A stretch of DNA of 35,409 nt from a virus, in IMG/VR virus record IMGVR_UViG_3300038701_001150, positions 1-35,409 of that record; one strand, given 5' to 3'. Position 1 is the stretch's first letter. Every line of letters starts with the position of its first letter. Under the pieces are notes generated by a model, which was not told where the DNA came from, made no database searches, and saw only the letters and a list, made by a program, of their open reading frames with translations. Shown piece after piece: positions 19,802-28,255 of the stretch. Both the position numbers and the translations under genes were made by a program.

Positions 19802-20151
19802 TCTTCGGGATCAGTATACCATTCTACGGGAAATTCAAACTCTGTGTAAGGCTCACCACCTAATGCGGCATAGCTGTCTTTCCAGCCGTCAAACTCTGGA
19901 TTAACAGAGAGACTTTTAAAAAACCATACACCAGTTGGTGATAGTATAGGCGTTGCCCATGTGCGAACCTTTGCTTTATTAGGCTCGTTTTCACCTGTGG
20001 CGGCATTCTTTGGAACTACGCCCTTGCCTTCGCCGTCTTCAATAATCGTGTAGCCGTTGCCAGCGTACCACCCCTCGGCGATTGTATCAATTGTCGCTAT
20101 TGCTGATAGTGCCGCTTCCTGCGTATCAAATCCAAGTGCTAAATATGTCAT
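19798..20151 (-). CDS. Small protein downstream of the spike (117 aa)
   Basis: It overlaps the spike stop by four bases and is the last gene of the leftward late operon. The sequence (LALGFDTQEAALSAIATIDT, then WATPILSPTGVWFFKSLSVN and FEFPVEWYTDPED) has no membrane or signal segment. Genes in this place often code for spike or fibre assembly factors or small virion proteins, which is the best guess. It converges with the plus-strand early operon without an intergenic terminator. Confidence 0.6.
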   Translation of the reverse strand: MTYLALGFDTQEAALSAIATIDTIAEGWYAGNGYTIIEDGEGKGVVPKNAATGENEPNKAKVRTWATPILSPTGVWFFKSLSVNPEFDGWKDSYAALGGEPYTEFEFPVEWYTDPED

Positions 20152-23100
20152 AGATCAGTCCACCCCGCGCCCCATTTGTCGGACAAATAGTTTCCAAGTT
20201 GATTTTTCTCTGCTGTAGTAAGGACTTTATTATAAACAATAACCTCGGCCATAACACCATCCAAACCTGAACCAGTAGGTGTTAGATCGTATTTACCAAG
20301 CAATGTAATCTCATCAAGAATATTCGGGAAAAGCGTTCCTGACGAACTACTCGTCGGAGAATCCTCAACCCCGCCTCTAAATAACTTTGACGCGGCAATA
20401 TCTGTACCAGATGCCCGTTCAAACATTAAAATGTTATCAACACCTGTCGCTGGAACTGAATATGTCTCGTTACCGTTGTTAAACCGCCAAGCATAAGCCC
20501 CGCCGCCAGTAGCTTGGATGATCTCACGGTCTGTTGTGACCGGCACGTCTTTTCCTAAAAGCATGAAAGTATCCGCGCCTGTAACATTCGCGTCAATATT
20601 TAGGACAAAGACCATCGTACAATCAGGATTACCAGTTAAACCAAGCGCGTCTGATCGGGTTAAAAATTCACTAGTCCCAAAATCAACAACATTGAGACTG
20701 TTCATTGTTCTTGTACCGCTCACAGGGCGTTCTGCACCTACGGTTTGAGCAAGGTGATGGGCGTTCCCCGATTTATCATCCCATTGAGTGACATCACTAC
20801 CACTGACTGAAATAGTACCCGTATCCGAAGCGTCCAACCACAACAAACAATTTGCAATAGATGTCGGGAAGAATGCCGCCGATGGGGTAGCTGTTGCCGA
20901 TGCGCTAAACGTACCAGTTCCAAGTGAATTAACCGCTGCCACACGGAAATAATACAGCGTTCCGTTTGTAAGTCCTGTAACCGTCGCCGTTGTCGCGCTG
21001 CTTGTTCCATCCGCAAATGTCGTCCAAGTTGCGTCATCGGTTGAATATTGAACTACATAATCAGTCGGCGAAGGCGTTGCGTAAGTGTTATCCCAAATAA
21101 GAGATACTTGAGTATCACCGAGTGTCGCTGTTAATCCTGTAACCTGTGCAGGTGCCGTATCAGGGAAAATCGTTGTTCTGTCCACACGGTATTGTCTAAT
21201 CTGACTTCCTGCCGATGTTGGTGCCCAGTATGTTAAAAGCACAATCTGATCGTTGTCAGCATCATAGAAAACATCCCCATAACCGCTGTCTTCCGCCGCG
21301 CTATCAACAATGTATTGTTTCCAGTTTTCACCACGGTCATAAGAGTAGTACATACCAGGGGTTCGCCCAGGTCTGTGCCCTGTCAAACCACAACCGACAA
21401 GACGTGCGTCATGCCACCAATTTGCCTCACCCATAAGATGATCGAACGATAAGAAACGAGGGCGACTAAACAGGATATCTTGTGTAACATCCTCAAGCGC
21501 GGATAATGTTGTCCAATCTGTATCCGTTGTTACTCTGTAAGTCCTTGCTGCGTTTGTTGTTCGCATCATCCCTACCGCACGACCATTACCGAGGTATTCC
21601 ATACCCATTTCGATAATGTCATCAGTATAGGTGCCGATATAGTTGACGAACTCAAGAGTTGCACCGTTATCGTCTGTCTTCCACACACCGCAACGGGCAG
21701 TTCCTGAAGCCCCTGCATTTTGCTGGATACGCCCACAAATATAAACAAACCCGTCATCTTCATTGTAATAATCATCATCCGTAGCGTAAATGAAATCATC
21801 ATTGACGGACGGGACGTTAAAGGTAATCTGTGACCATGCTGACCACGTCACCCCGTTGTCGGTTGATCTTGTAAACCAAGTGCCTTCACCACTCACACCG
21901 TAGCGAATTTTCCATGAATAAACACAAATGTCACCGTTAGGCATAACAATAACCCAAGGCTCGCCCGGGCCTTCACTATCCCCTGGAGCTGCGCCTGTCG
22001 GATAACCTGTCCATCCTGTCAAGCTTCCGCCCGCCAGCGTTGTATCCCTTGCTGTCCATGTCGCGCCATAATCGTCTGAAAATCTAAGGTATAACACACC
22101 GTCCGATGCAGCATGTGCCGAACTCTCGACAAAGCACATTATGAGGTTACCGTCAGCCATAACACCAACGGCGGGGCGACCAATGAATTTATTTGTCGGA
22201 GCTAAACCATCCTCAATGACTGTATAATTAACAGGGATTGCAGATGCGTCAGCCACATAGGTTTCCATGCTCGATAAGTCTGTGCCTGTCAGGGCAGAAC
22301 TATAAGACGCGAATTTACGATCACCGCGACCACCGTTTGATCTAAACTTGGTATCAGTCGTCGCAACGGATTGACGCGCATCACCGACTTCATATGTTGT
22401 TTCTGTTCCGTTTGCAGTCAAAGCCGCTTCGGAGTTAGGATTCATATCCATTACGCTAAACGGATTGCTGAAATACCCCGATGTAAATTGCTGAAAACCG
22501 TTCGCGGCAGGGAAGGCTTGAAATGCACCGTGAAGGTTAATAAGGCCGCCGTCTGTGATGCTCTTATCTTTAACCAAAGCTGGACAAGTCTGGCCCCAGA
22601 ATGTCGAAGGCGTACCGTCAATAATTAATCCAGCATAGGAATAATTACCGTTATACCCATAAACCCAGCGGTTAGCATTGTCTGTACCTAAACCATCCTG
22701 CAACGGGAAATATAGCGTCGGGCTTGTGCCACGGGCGATAGACAATTCAGCAATGGAGCCGTTAAAGAAATCAGTCGGTGTTCCATCCCATGCTGTCGAG
22801 CTATCCCCACGCATAAACAAGGCTGGAATTGTCTGTAAAATATTACGTGTTCCAGCGTCAGTAACCGTGTCAATTTCAACGCCGTCCACTGTAAGCGTGA
22901 ATGTACTTCCTGATCTTTCAGCGACAACCAAATGCCAGCCTGTTGTGACTGTACCACCAGAAAGATCAACTGTACTTATTACCCCGTCATCACCTAGGAA
23001 TAAGCTCCATGTGTCATCCGCTTTTTGTCTGATTAATAAACGCCCGTTTCCAGCAGTCGATATATATTGTGCGAAGAAGTTACGTTGCGCTCCGAGTGAT

Positions 23101-23420
23101 TGCACGCGGACATACATGGAAACCGTCCAATCCTCCGTTGCGGGAAGCTTTGAAGCCTCACGAAGGTTGACGTACATTGCCGAGCCGTCACCAGTCAAAC
23201 ACCGCGTATTAACTATAGGGGCATAGTCCTCACCTGTTGCGGCGAGGTTTTGTAAAATCCATTTATTGTTGTATTGGCTTGTCGCGTAAGCTGTGCCATC
23301 CAAGAACCACTGTAGTAAACCTGCGGGCGTGTTGGGGGTGAATGGGGCTATACCTATATCTCCAAGTATACCAATCAGCGTGTCCTTAATTGTATTCTGA
23401 ATTGTGTTCACAATTGTCAT
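20148..23420 (-). CDS. Large tail spike with LamG, sialidase-like propeller and FN3 domains (1090 aa)
   Basis: Residues about 75-240 form a LamG/concanavalin-like domain (WTVSMYVRVQS, GWHLVVAERSGSTFTLTVDG, FFNGSIAELSIARG). Residues about 400-745 look like a sialidase/BNR propeller with four Asp-box-like turns: FSDDYGATW (447-455), STDNGVTW (519-526), KTDDNGAT (581-588) and SYDRGENW (693-700), plus an RP near residue 415. Residues 756-847 are a fibronectin type III domain. Residues 858-1090 are a second LamG-like domain (LLWLDASDTG to DKWGAG). It probably binds or cleaves host surface glycans. No head-binding domain is seen, so it may attach through the fibre at 26627. Confidence 0.8.
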   Translation of the reverse strand: MTIVNTIQNTIKDTLIGILGDIGIAPFTPNTPAGLLQWFLDGTAYATSQYNNKWILQNLAATGEDYAPIVNTRCLTGDGSAMYVNLREASKLPATEDWTVSMYVRVQSLGAQRNFFAQYISTAGNGRLLIRQKADDTWSLFLGDDGVISTVDLSGGTVTTGWHLVVAERSGSTFTLTVDGVEIDTVTDAGTRNILQTIPALFMRGDSSTAWDGTPTDFFNGSIAELSIARGTSPTLYFPLQDGLGTDNANRWVYGYNGNYSYAGLIIDGTPSTFWGQTCPALVKDKSITDGGLINLHGAFQAFPAANGFQQFTSGYFSNPFSVMDMNPNSEAALTANGTETTYEVGDARQSVATTDTKFRSNGGRGDRKFASYSSALTGTDLSSMETYVADASAIPVNYTVIEDGLAPTNKFIGRPAVGVMADGNLIMCFVESSAHAASDGVLYLRFSDDYGATWTARDTTLAGGSLTGWTGYPTGAAPGDSEGPGEPWVIVMPNGDICVYSWKIRYGVSGEGTWFTRSTDNGVTWSAWSQITFNVPSVNDDFIYATDDDYYNEDDGFVYICGRIQQNAGASGTARCGVWKTDDNGATLEFVNYIGTYTDDIIEMGMEYLGNGRAVGMMRTTNAARTYRVTTDTDWTTLSALEDVTQDILFSRPRFLSFDHLMGEANWWHDARLVGCGLTGHRPGRTPGMYYSYDRGENWKQYIVDSAAEDSGYGDVFYDADNDQIVLLTYWAPTSAGSQIRQYRVDRTTIFPDTAPAQVTGLTATLGDTQVSLIWDNTYATPSPTDYVVQYSTDDATWTTFADGTSSATTATVTGLTNGTLYYFRVAAVNSLGTGTFSASATATPSAAFFPTSIANCLLWLDASDTGTISVSGSDVTQWDDKSGNAHHLAQTVGAERPVSGTRTMNSLNVVDFGTSEFLTRSDALGLTGNPDCTMVFVLNIDANVTGADTFMLLGKDVPVTTDREIIQATGGGAYAWRFNNGNETYSVPATGVDNILMFERASGTDIAASKLFRGGVEDSPTSSSSGTLFPNILDEITLLGKYDLTPTGSGLDGVMAEVIVYNKVLTTAEKNQLGNYLSDKWGAGWTDL

Positions 23421-23447
23421 GCTGAATTATACCCTAAAATATTCCCA

Positions 23448-23663
23448 TTAACAAACCCTAGATTGATCCCGCATGACGACGTAATCTTTAAGCCATTCAA
23501 CCGTTTCACGGCAATCAGGCAAACACGCCTGTAATTCATCATGCAATTTCAATTGTCTCTTTTGCGAATAGTTTATCACGTCAGGACAAGATATGCTAGG
23601 CGGTCGCGTTGAGCAGCCGCTTAAAAAACTCATCATCATCAGGGCGATTATTCCGAATTTCAT
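23448..23663 (-). CDS. Rz1: Rz1-like outer-membrane spanin lipoprotein (71 aa)
   Basis: ATG 23663 (Shine-Dalgarno AAGGGAAAA) starts MKFGIIALMMMSFLSGCSTR, a lipoprotein signal with lipobox LSGC and cleavage before C17. The mature protein has a Pro-rich start (STRPPSISCP), as in Rz1 proteins, and several Cys. It overlaps the end of the Rz gene by 68 bases in another frame, the usual nested spanin arrangement. With Rz it fuses inner and outer membrane in the last lysis step. Confidence 0.8.
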   Translation of the reverse strand: MKFGIIALMMMSFLSGCSTRPPSISCPDVINYSQKRQLKLHDELQACLPDCRETVEWLKDYVVMRDQSRVC

Positions 23664-23832
23664 TCTGTTTTTCCCTTGTTTCAATCTGCTTCGTTTGCTG
23701 ATCTGCCAAGCACAACCTGTATCCAACCGAAGTAAGGTAGTGATATGCGCCAAGCAAAATGATACCGATAGCCGCTGATAATAACAACGGGATAACGATC
23801 TTCCTGTTTTTGAATAGCGTCAAAATCCACAT
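23596..23832 (-). CDS. Rz: Rz-like inner-membrane spanin (78 aa)
   Basis: Residues about 10-30 are a membrane anchor (RKIVIPLLLSAAIGIILLGA), followed by a periplasmic coiled coil (LADQQTKQIETREKQNEIRN). The protein is short for an Rz, but size, topology and the nested lipoprotein fit. The ATG is close to a TATACT (-10-like) sequence, and no good Shine-Dalgarno is seen, so the start is less certain. It is separated from the other lysis genes by the HD-HNH island on the opposite strand. Confidence 0.75.
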   Translation of the reverse strand: MWILTLFKNRKIVIPLLLSAAIGIILLGAYHYLTSVGYRLCLADQQTKQIETREKQNEIRNNRPDDDEFFKRLLNATA

Positions 23833-23876
23833 GTTTTAGTATAGCATTTATTTTAAAGTTGGGATATTATTTTGAC

Positions 23877-24551
23877 ATGAATAAACACGATATCAGAAAA
23901 GTGTTTAATGAATCCGCCTTAGTGGATTGTATTTCGTATTCAGGCAATCTTGTATCCATCACCAAGCCCAATCCGGATAATATTCAAATCGAAGATATCT
24001 GCATGGGTCTTTCACGCGCATCACGCTATAACGGCCAGCTTCGCGTTAATTACAATGTCGCGCAACACACAACCCTTGTCGCTGATCTATTGTTGTACTT
24101 TCCGACGCTATGGGGCAGCGAGAGACGAACCAGCAAGTCAATGGATACACTACAACGCTATGCCCTGTTGCATGACGCTGCCGAGGCTTATACAGGCGAT
24201 ATAACCAAAAACATTAAAGAGGCTATCAAAAAGAAAACCAGCGTCCTGGAGGACTTGGAAAATGCCCTTGATGAGGCCGTCCATGAAAAATTCGGGATGC
24301 AATTCCCGCTTGATAAGAAAACTAAACGTGTATTAAAGGCCGCTGATCATGCGGCTTTTTTTATAGAAGTTAATTCATTCGCAACACCTGCACAAAGAGA
24401 TCGCGGCTTAGTGAATGTCGTCGCTGACTTCATTCGCGCCAAGGGTATCAATCCTGATTTCTTCGATACCCATAAAATTAAATGCATTAATAGCAGTATG
24501 GCCAAGTCTGCCCTGCAAAACAGAATGAGGCTGTGTTTTGGGCAAGGTTAA
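23877..24551 (+). CDS. HD-domain phosphohydrolase, YfbR-like (224 aa)
   Basis: The HD metal site is visible: VAQHTTLVADLLLYF then ALLHDAAEAYTGDITKNIK (H and HD followed by E and D), with a later D in LKAADHAAFFIE. The start (SYSGNLVSITKPNPDNIQIE, then DICMGLSRASRYNGQ) is that of phage and bacterial 5'-nucleotidase-like HD proteins. These dephosphorylate deoxynucleotides and may tune the dNTP pool. ATG 23877 is preferred to an in-frame TTG at 23859, though its ribosome-binding site is weak. It lies opposite to the late genes around it and overlaps the HNH gene. Confidence 0.85.
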   Translation: MNKHDIRKVFNESALVDCISYSGNLVSITKPNPDNIQIEDICMGLSRASRYNGQLRVNYNVAQHTTLVADLLLYFPTLWGSERRTSKSMDTLQRYALLHDAAEAYTGDITKNIKEAIKKKTSVLEDLENALDEAVHEKFGMQFPLDKKTKRVLKAADHAAFFIEVNSFATPAQRDRGLVNVVADFIRAKGINPDFFDTHKIKCINSSMAKSALQNRMRLCFGQG

Positions 24552-24804
24552 TCGTAAAGGCAAAGTCGTTCGCCAATTCAATGAGCTAAACGGACAATGC
24601 CCTTACTGCCGCGAAAAAATGACACTGGAACTTGGATATCGCAAAACCGCCACAATAGACCACATAAAACCAACCAGCAAAGGCGGCGCGAGAGATGCGT
24701 TTAATGAGGTTGTGTGTTGTTCGGAATGCAATACACTGAAAGGCGATAAGCCGCTGCATGAGTTTTTAGTATTGTTACACGTCAGAAAGATGGCTCTTGC
24801 TTAA
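24538..24804 (+). CDS. HNH endonuclease (88 aa)
   Basis: CPYCREKM (residues about 20-27), then TIDHIKPTSKGGARDAFN and EVVCCSECNTLKGDKPL give the full HNH set: two Cys pairs for zinc, the His of DHI, and Asn of FNEVV and CNTLKGDK. The start is TTG at 24538 in the end of the HD gene, preceded by GAGG. Such small nucleases may act in packaging or as homing enzymes. The small size and adjacency to an opposite-strand insert suggest mobility. It converges with and overlaps the 68-aa late gene by 30 bases. Confidence 0.85.
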   Translation: MGKVNRKGKVVRQFNELNGQCPYCREKMTLELGYRKTATIDHIKPTSKGGARDAFNEVVCCSECNTLKGDKPLHEFLVLLHVRKMALA

Positions 24805-24981
24805 CTCAGCCATATAAGTGCAATCCGCAACCGTTAAATTTTTACCGTCGTAAGTTCTAAACGTAACCTCACCCCACTCAAGATCAACCCGCGTATAATT
24901 ACTGCGCACTTGCGGCAAAACACTTATGCTACCACCGTTTTTAAACTTAACTGATCTGATGCGTGGTATTGAGTTTTTCAT
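24775..24981 (-). CDS. Small unknown late protein after the endolysin (68 aa)
   Basis: ATG 24981 shares its first base with the endolysin stop (TAATG). An upstream Met would lie inside the endolysin gene. The sequence is beta-rich (FKNGGSISVLPQVRSNYTRV, then WGEVTFRTYDGKNL) without signal or membrane segment. It overlaps the HNH gene on the opposite strand. A lysis accessory or small virion role is possible but not shown. Confidence 0.55.
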   Translation of the reverse strand: MKNSIPRIRSVKFKNGGSISVLPQVRSNYTRVDLEWGEVTFRTYDGKNLTVADCTYMAELSKSHLSDV

Positions 24982-25361
24982 TAATATGACCAAACCCAAG
25001 GTGAAGGGAAACCATCCGTGGCAAAACCTAAGTGCAAGAACCTGCCGCCTGTACTGTGCTGGCTAACCCCTATTCTCGGAACGACATATTCAAAAGCAAG
25101 GTTTAGCAAATGATAAGCATTCTCACCTCGGCACGCAATATCAACAGCAAGCCCTAATGTGTGTTCGCCTGGGTATGCTTTACCAACCTCAAAAGGATGC
25201 GACTTATCACGATATCCTGACGTTACAATAATTGGTTTAGGATAGACATTGCGTATTTTTTGCAGGGTATCGAGAACAATAGGCTGCATATCATTGCGGC
25301 CTGTATGTGAGCAATCAAATTCTTCCTTAGTGAAGTTCTTGTATTTTGACCAATCAATCAT
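24981..25361 (-). CDS. Endolysin, M15 D,D-peptidase type (126 aa)
   Basis: Motifs of the phage M15 peptidase family are clear: NFTKEEFDCSHTGRNDM, IVTSGYRDKSHPFEVG, then GEHTLGLAVDIACRG with zinc His and Asp, and RFLHLGFA with the last zinc His, ending SPWVWSY. It cleaves peptide cross-bridges of peptidoglycan. It has no signal peptide, so it needs a holin. I start it at ATG 25361 (GGGAAAG upstream); an in-frame ATG at 25370 adds three residues. It overlaps the preceding membrane-protein gene. Confidence 0.88.
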   Translation of the reverse strand: MIDWSKYKNFTKEEFDCSHTGRNDMQPIVLDTLQKIRNVYPKPIIVTSGYRDKSHPFEVGKAYPGEHTLGLAVDIACRGENAYHLLNLAFEYVVPRIGVSQHSTGGRFLHLGFATDGFPSPWVWSY

Positions 25362-25557
25362 CTTTCCCATGCCTCATTTTAACGGCTGCCCGTGTTGCTG
25401 GATAAAAGGCCGATAATGGCAGCACAACCGCTCCGATTAACAATGCTAAGTCACCAAGGTCAACGCCTTTAGATATCCCGTAAATCCCCATTACAACGCC
25501 GATTAGTGTTGCTATTAACGCGGCGCGATACTCGGATGATTTACTTCCCCTTGTCAC
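25354..25557 (-). CDS. Two-span membrane protein in the lysis cassette (67 aa)
   Basis: GTG 25557 is chosen because it follows GGATGGAAAAGC and keeps a short overlap with the holin gene; an ATG at 25602 would overlap it more. Residues about 12-32 and 36-57 are hydrophobic (ALIATLIGVVMGIYGISKG, LALLIGAVVLPLSAFYP), giving two helices and a basic tail (RAAVKMRHGKDD). It lies between the holin-like and endolysin genes. It could be a second holin or antiholin. Confidence 0.65.
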   Translation of the reverse strand: MTRGSKSSEYRAALIATLIGVVMGIYGISKGVDLGDLALLIGAVVLPLSAFYPATRAAVKMRHGKDD

Positions 25558-25750
25558 GCTTTTCCATCCGCTCTTTGTGATCCCAGTACCATTTATAAAC
25601 AAGAAACCCTAATTGAACCACCACATAAGCAAGTGTAGCAACCGCGACCATCTCATTAAGAGTTATTGTTGAGTATACAGTTCCCGCAAGTGCAGGGGCC
25701 GCTTTAATCGTCTGCTCGACTGTTTCCTGTTTCATGTTATGGTACGCCAT
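25541..25750 (-). CDS. Holin-like protein with one membrane helix (69 aa)
   Basis: The polar N-terminus (MKQETVEQTIKAAPALAGTV) is followed by one helix of about 20 residues (MVAVATLAYVVVQLGFLVYK) and a charged tail (WYWDHKERMEKRDKGK), the plan of a T7-like class II or III holin common in alphaproteobacterial phages. It would make pores in the cytoplasmic membrane to free the M15 endolysin. ATG 25750 follows GGGAAAACTAAA; ATG 25735 is also possible. The 66 bases upstream hold only a weak 8-codon ORF. Confidence 0.72.
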   Translation of the reverse strand: MAYHNMKQETVEQTIKAAPALAGTVYSTITLNEMVAVATLAYVVVQLGFLVYKWYWDHKERMEKRDKGK

Positions 25751-25816
25751 TTTAGTTTTCCCGTGATAATAATATTACAATAATTTTAACGCTTTTTCCA
25801 TGGTAACTTCATAAAA

Positions 25817-26230
25817 TCACCAAACAAATTTCCCACCGATACGAACGGCAACAAACTCAACCCATCGCCGCAACCATGACCGATTTAAAAACTTCATGGA
25901 CTTTCTGTATATTTTATCAGCATCGGCACGAGTATAACAAATCTTCTCGCCTTCGTCAGTAAACACTATGCCTTCAAACTCATAAAACCAGTCATGAATT
26001 AGTACCTCTTTGAAATACCGATCATCACGACGCTTTACGTAGCCTAGCGTTAGGACTTCAATAATTTTGTAAACACTCTTACCGTCAAAATCAAAACCTT
26101 CGGGGATGGTAAAACATTTCAACTCGCCATTTATATAGATAGAAAATTGATAATCCGATTTTACGACAAAGTGATTATCGCCGTAATATATAATATCAGG
26201 ATTAGGGAGTGATTTAATTCGAATATGCAA
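25817..26230 (-). CDS. DUF1353-family protein (137 aa)
   Basis: The core (FTIPEGFDFDGKSVYKIIEV, then FKEVLIHDWFYEFEG, ADADKIYRKSMKFLNRSWL and RRWVEFVAVRIGGKFVW) fits DUF1353, a phage family near lysis genes with a conserved HDW/HDxL core. Its role is unknown; a lysis or peptidoglycan link is often assumed. I place the start at TTG 26230 (GAGG nine bases upstream), because the region before it is the DUF4376 gene in another frame. The longer frame back to 26353 looks non-coding in composition. Confidence 0.75.
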   Translation of the reverse strand: MHIRIKSLPNPDIIYYGDNHFVVKSDYQFSIYINGELKCFTIPEGFDFDGKSVYKIIEVLTLGYVKRRDDRYFKEVLIHDWFYEFEGIVFTDEGEKICYTRADADKIYRKSMKFLNRSWLRRWVEFVAVRIGGKFVW

Positions 26231-26627
26231 CGTCAAAAGCCTCTTCGATTGATGCTTTGGATGGGAATGGCGTAATAGCGTGCGCCTCTGTAACGGCCTT
26301 TTCAGCACTGAAACACTTTTGAACATGTTGCCCAACTGCTGTTGCAATGGCACTGATTTGAGCCGCTGTAAGTGTTACAAAGCCCGCGTCCGTTTTCCAG
26401 TCGATCGATGTATTTAAAGCAACCGCCCCATTAAGGTTAGTACGGCTCTCCGTATCCGTTTGAACCGTCACACCCGATACAGTTATGCCGCCATTCTCTT
26501 TGGCGCGTCTGTAGGCCTTTATATGGTCTGTTATTGCCTTTGCTTCGGTTGCGGTTGTTTCCGCATTGCGAGCGGCTATTTCTTCTTGTGTTAAATCTAC
26601 CAGTTCGCCATTAACTAATTTTTGCAT
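26214..26627 (-). CDS. DUF4376-family tail-associated protein (137 aa)
   Basis: It shares a base with the fibre stop. The C-terminal domain (GGITVSGVTVQTDTESRTNL, DWKTDAGFVTLTAAQISAIA, HVQKCFSAEKAVTEAI-like) is typical of DUF4376. Its members often follow tail fibre genes and may be virion or assembly proteins. Residues 1-45 are a helical, Ala/Glu-rich start that also resembles fibre-assembly proteins. No enzymatic motif is seen. Confidence 0.78.
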   Translation of the reverse strand: MQKLVNGELVDLTQEEIAARNAETTATEAKAITDHIKAYRRAKENGGITVSGVTVQTDTESRTNLNGAVALNTSIDWKTDAGFVTLTAAQISAIATAVGQHVQKCFSAEKAVTEAHAITPFPSKASIEEAFDVAYSN

Positions 26628-28255
26628 TATGCACCTGCCAATCCGTAAAGTGTGAATACGCCATTTTCTATGTTGCCGCTAGATGCCAATATTCTAATCC
26701 TATCGTGGGCTGCTGCCTCGTTCCGTGATCCGCCGAATATAGTAGCAGCGCGGGCTGTTCCTATTGCATGTGTTGAATGACCGTGAATGTAAGTATAAAG
26801 CCCTGTTTCCGCTGGATCGTCGATATAGACTATCCCTGCACATAAGCCAAAACTAGCGTCATTACTAGCGGCCGTTGTTAGATATAATTCAGAATTTGCA
26901 CCACCTGAAAGAACCTGTGAACCGCCCGCTTGTTCACTTGATGCCGTTGTTGTGTAATCACTTGCGCCGCTGTCAAAAGTGCCGCCATTACCAAGGCGCA
27001 TTGAAAGCAAAACTGCATTATTGACCATTTCAACACCACTAAAAACTATCGCGTAGGTCTTATACGTGCTATCAATCCCACTCGTAAAATCAACACTCGC
27101 AACCGCGCTTGTGACGGTTTGTGGTGTGCCTATTGGAACCCAGCCGCCTGACTGTATCCCATCCAACTGCGCCTTCGTCACATAATCCTGTGCGCTTGTG
27201 CCGTCCGCCATATTCACCAGTTTATGTGTACTCGCGCCAGACATATTGCCGCCAAGGGTTGAGTTTGCAGAACCGCCAGCGCCCCATAAGATGCAATCAT
27301 TTCCATTACTTGATTTTAACGCCGCTCCCGCCGTTGTCGCCGCAACAACCCCACTGGTTGCAGAAACCGCTCCCGTTTCACCTATAGCCCCGCGCACGCC
27401 GCTTAATTTTATCGTCCAGTCATCTAGTGTTCCTGATCCGAATGCAGCGTCTACAGTGACTGTTAAAGTTGTGCCTGAATATGACGCGATTTGCCCTGTC
27501 ATGTAGTTTACTAACGGATCGGCATCGCTTGTAATAATAACCCATTGGCCTGCTGTAACAGAAAGTCCAGCGTCAACCGTAAACACTTTAGAACCTGTAC
27601 CTATAGCAAGGCTTGTTGTCGATGTAATTGCAACAGTACCAGCCGCTGCCTCAGCCGCATTTTGTGCCGCGACCGCTGCTGTTTCTGCTGCCTCTGCCGC
27701 CGCCGCTGCTGCGCTGGCTGCCCCTAACAGTTTAGTAGGCGCATAAACATAAATGTTATTTGTTCCGCTGGAAGGGGCAGAATTAAATGTCAATGAAGTG
27801 CCTGACAAAGTATAAGCAGACGGATTTTGAACATTATATCCAACATCCCCGCTTTCATCATTAACAAACACAAGAATGTCCTTGCTGTCATCACCAAGGC
27901 TTTCAGTCAATGTAAAAACTGTTTGTGATCCCGTACCTGAAAATGACTGAAAGAATGGATCGCCGGATTCGTTTAATGCTGTAAATGATGTTACATTATC
28001 AATTGACTTTACCAGCGCGTCATTTACGTCATACAAGTCAAACCGATATGATCCTTGTATCCAGATTTGATTTTGCGGCCTTCCAGCAGCATCCAAAGGG
28101 ATAGGGTTAGGATTAACAACCGTGGCCGCGTCTGTTGTGAATGTATCTTTTAATGATGTTGTTCCGGCTGAATAAGTGAAAATATAACCGTTAGCTAACG
28201 GCTCCCCGTCACTATCTAAAAACTGCCAGAATGGGTCTGTGAATATAACTGCCAT
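26627..28255 (-). CDS. Tail fibre/spike with head-binding-like N-terminus (542 aa)
   Basis: The N-terminus (FTDPFWQFLDSDGEPLANGY, then IFTYSAGTTSLKDTF and NPIPLDAAGRPQNQIWIQGS, YRFDLYDVND) is the domain used by many podoviral fibres for attachment. Residues about 105-170 form a beta domain, then an Ala-rich coiled coil (AASAAAAAAEAAETAAVAAQ, near 178-200). The C-terminal part (QSGGWVPIGTPQTVTSAVAS, then TYIHGHSTHA, ENGVFTLYGLAGA) looks like a receptor-binding beta domain. With the 1090-aa spike it probably forms a two-protein adhesin system. Confidence 0.82.
   Translation of the reverse strand: MAVIFTDPFWQFLDSDGEPLANGYIFTYSAGTTSLKDTFTTDAATVVNPNPIPLDAAGRPQNQIWIQGSYRFDLYDVNDALVKSIDNVTSFTALNESGDPFFQSFSGTGSQTVFTLTESLGDDSKDILVFVNDESGDVGYNVQNPSAYTLSGTSLTFNSAPSSGTNNIYVYAPTKLLGAASAAAAAAEAAETAAVAAQNAAEAAAGTVAITSTTSLAIGTGSKVFTVDAGLSVTAGQWVIITSDADPLVNYMTGQIASYSGTTLTVTVDAAFGSGTLDDWTIKLSGVRGAIGETGAVSATSGVVAATTAGAALKSSNGNDCILWGAGGSANSTLGGNMSGASTHKLVNMADGTSAQDYVTKAQLDGIQSGGWVPIGTPQTVTSAVASVDFTSGIDSTYKTYAIVFSGVEMVNNAVLLSMRLGNGGTFDSGASDYTTTASSEQAGGSQVLSGGANSELYLTTAASNDASFGLCAGIVYIDDPAETGLYTYIHGHSTHAIGTARAATIFGGSRNEAAAHDRIRILASSGNIENGVFTLYGLAGA

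Noticed and set aside
25786-25812. Eight-codon ORF (MKLPWKKR) between DUF1353 and holin genes
   Set aside because: Too short to separate from chance; only a weak GGTG lies upstream.
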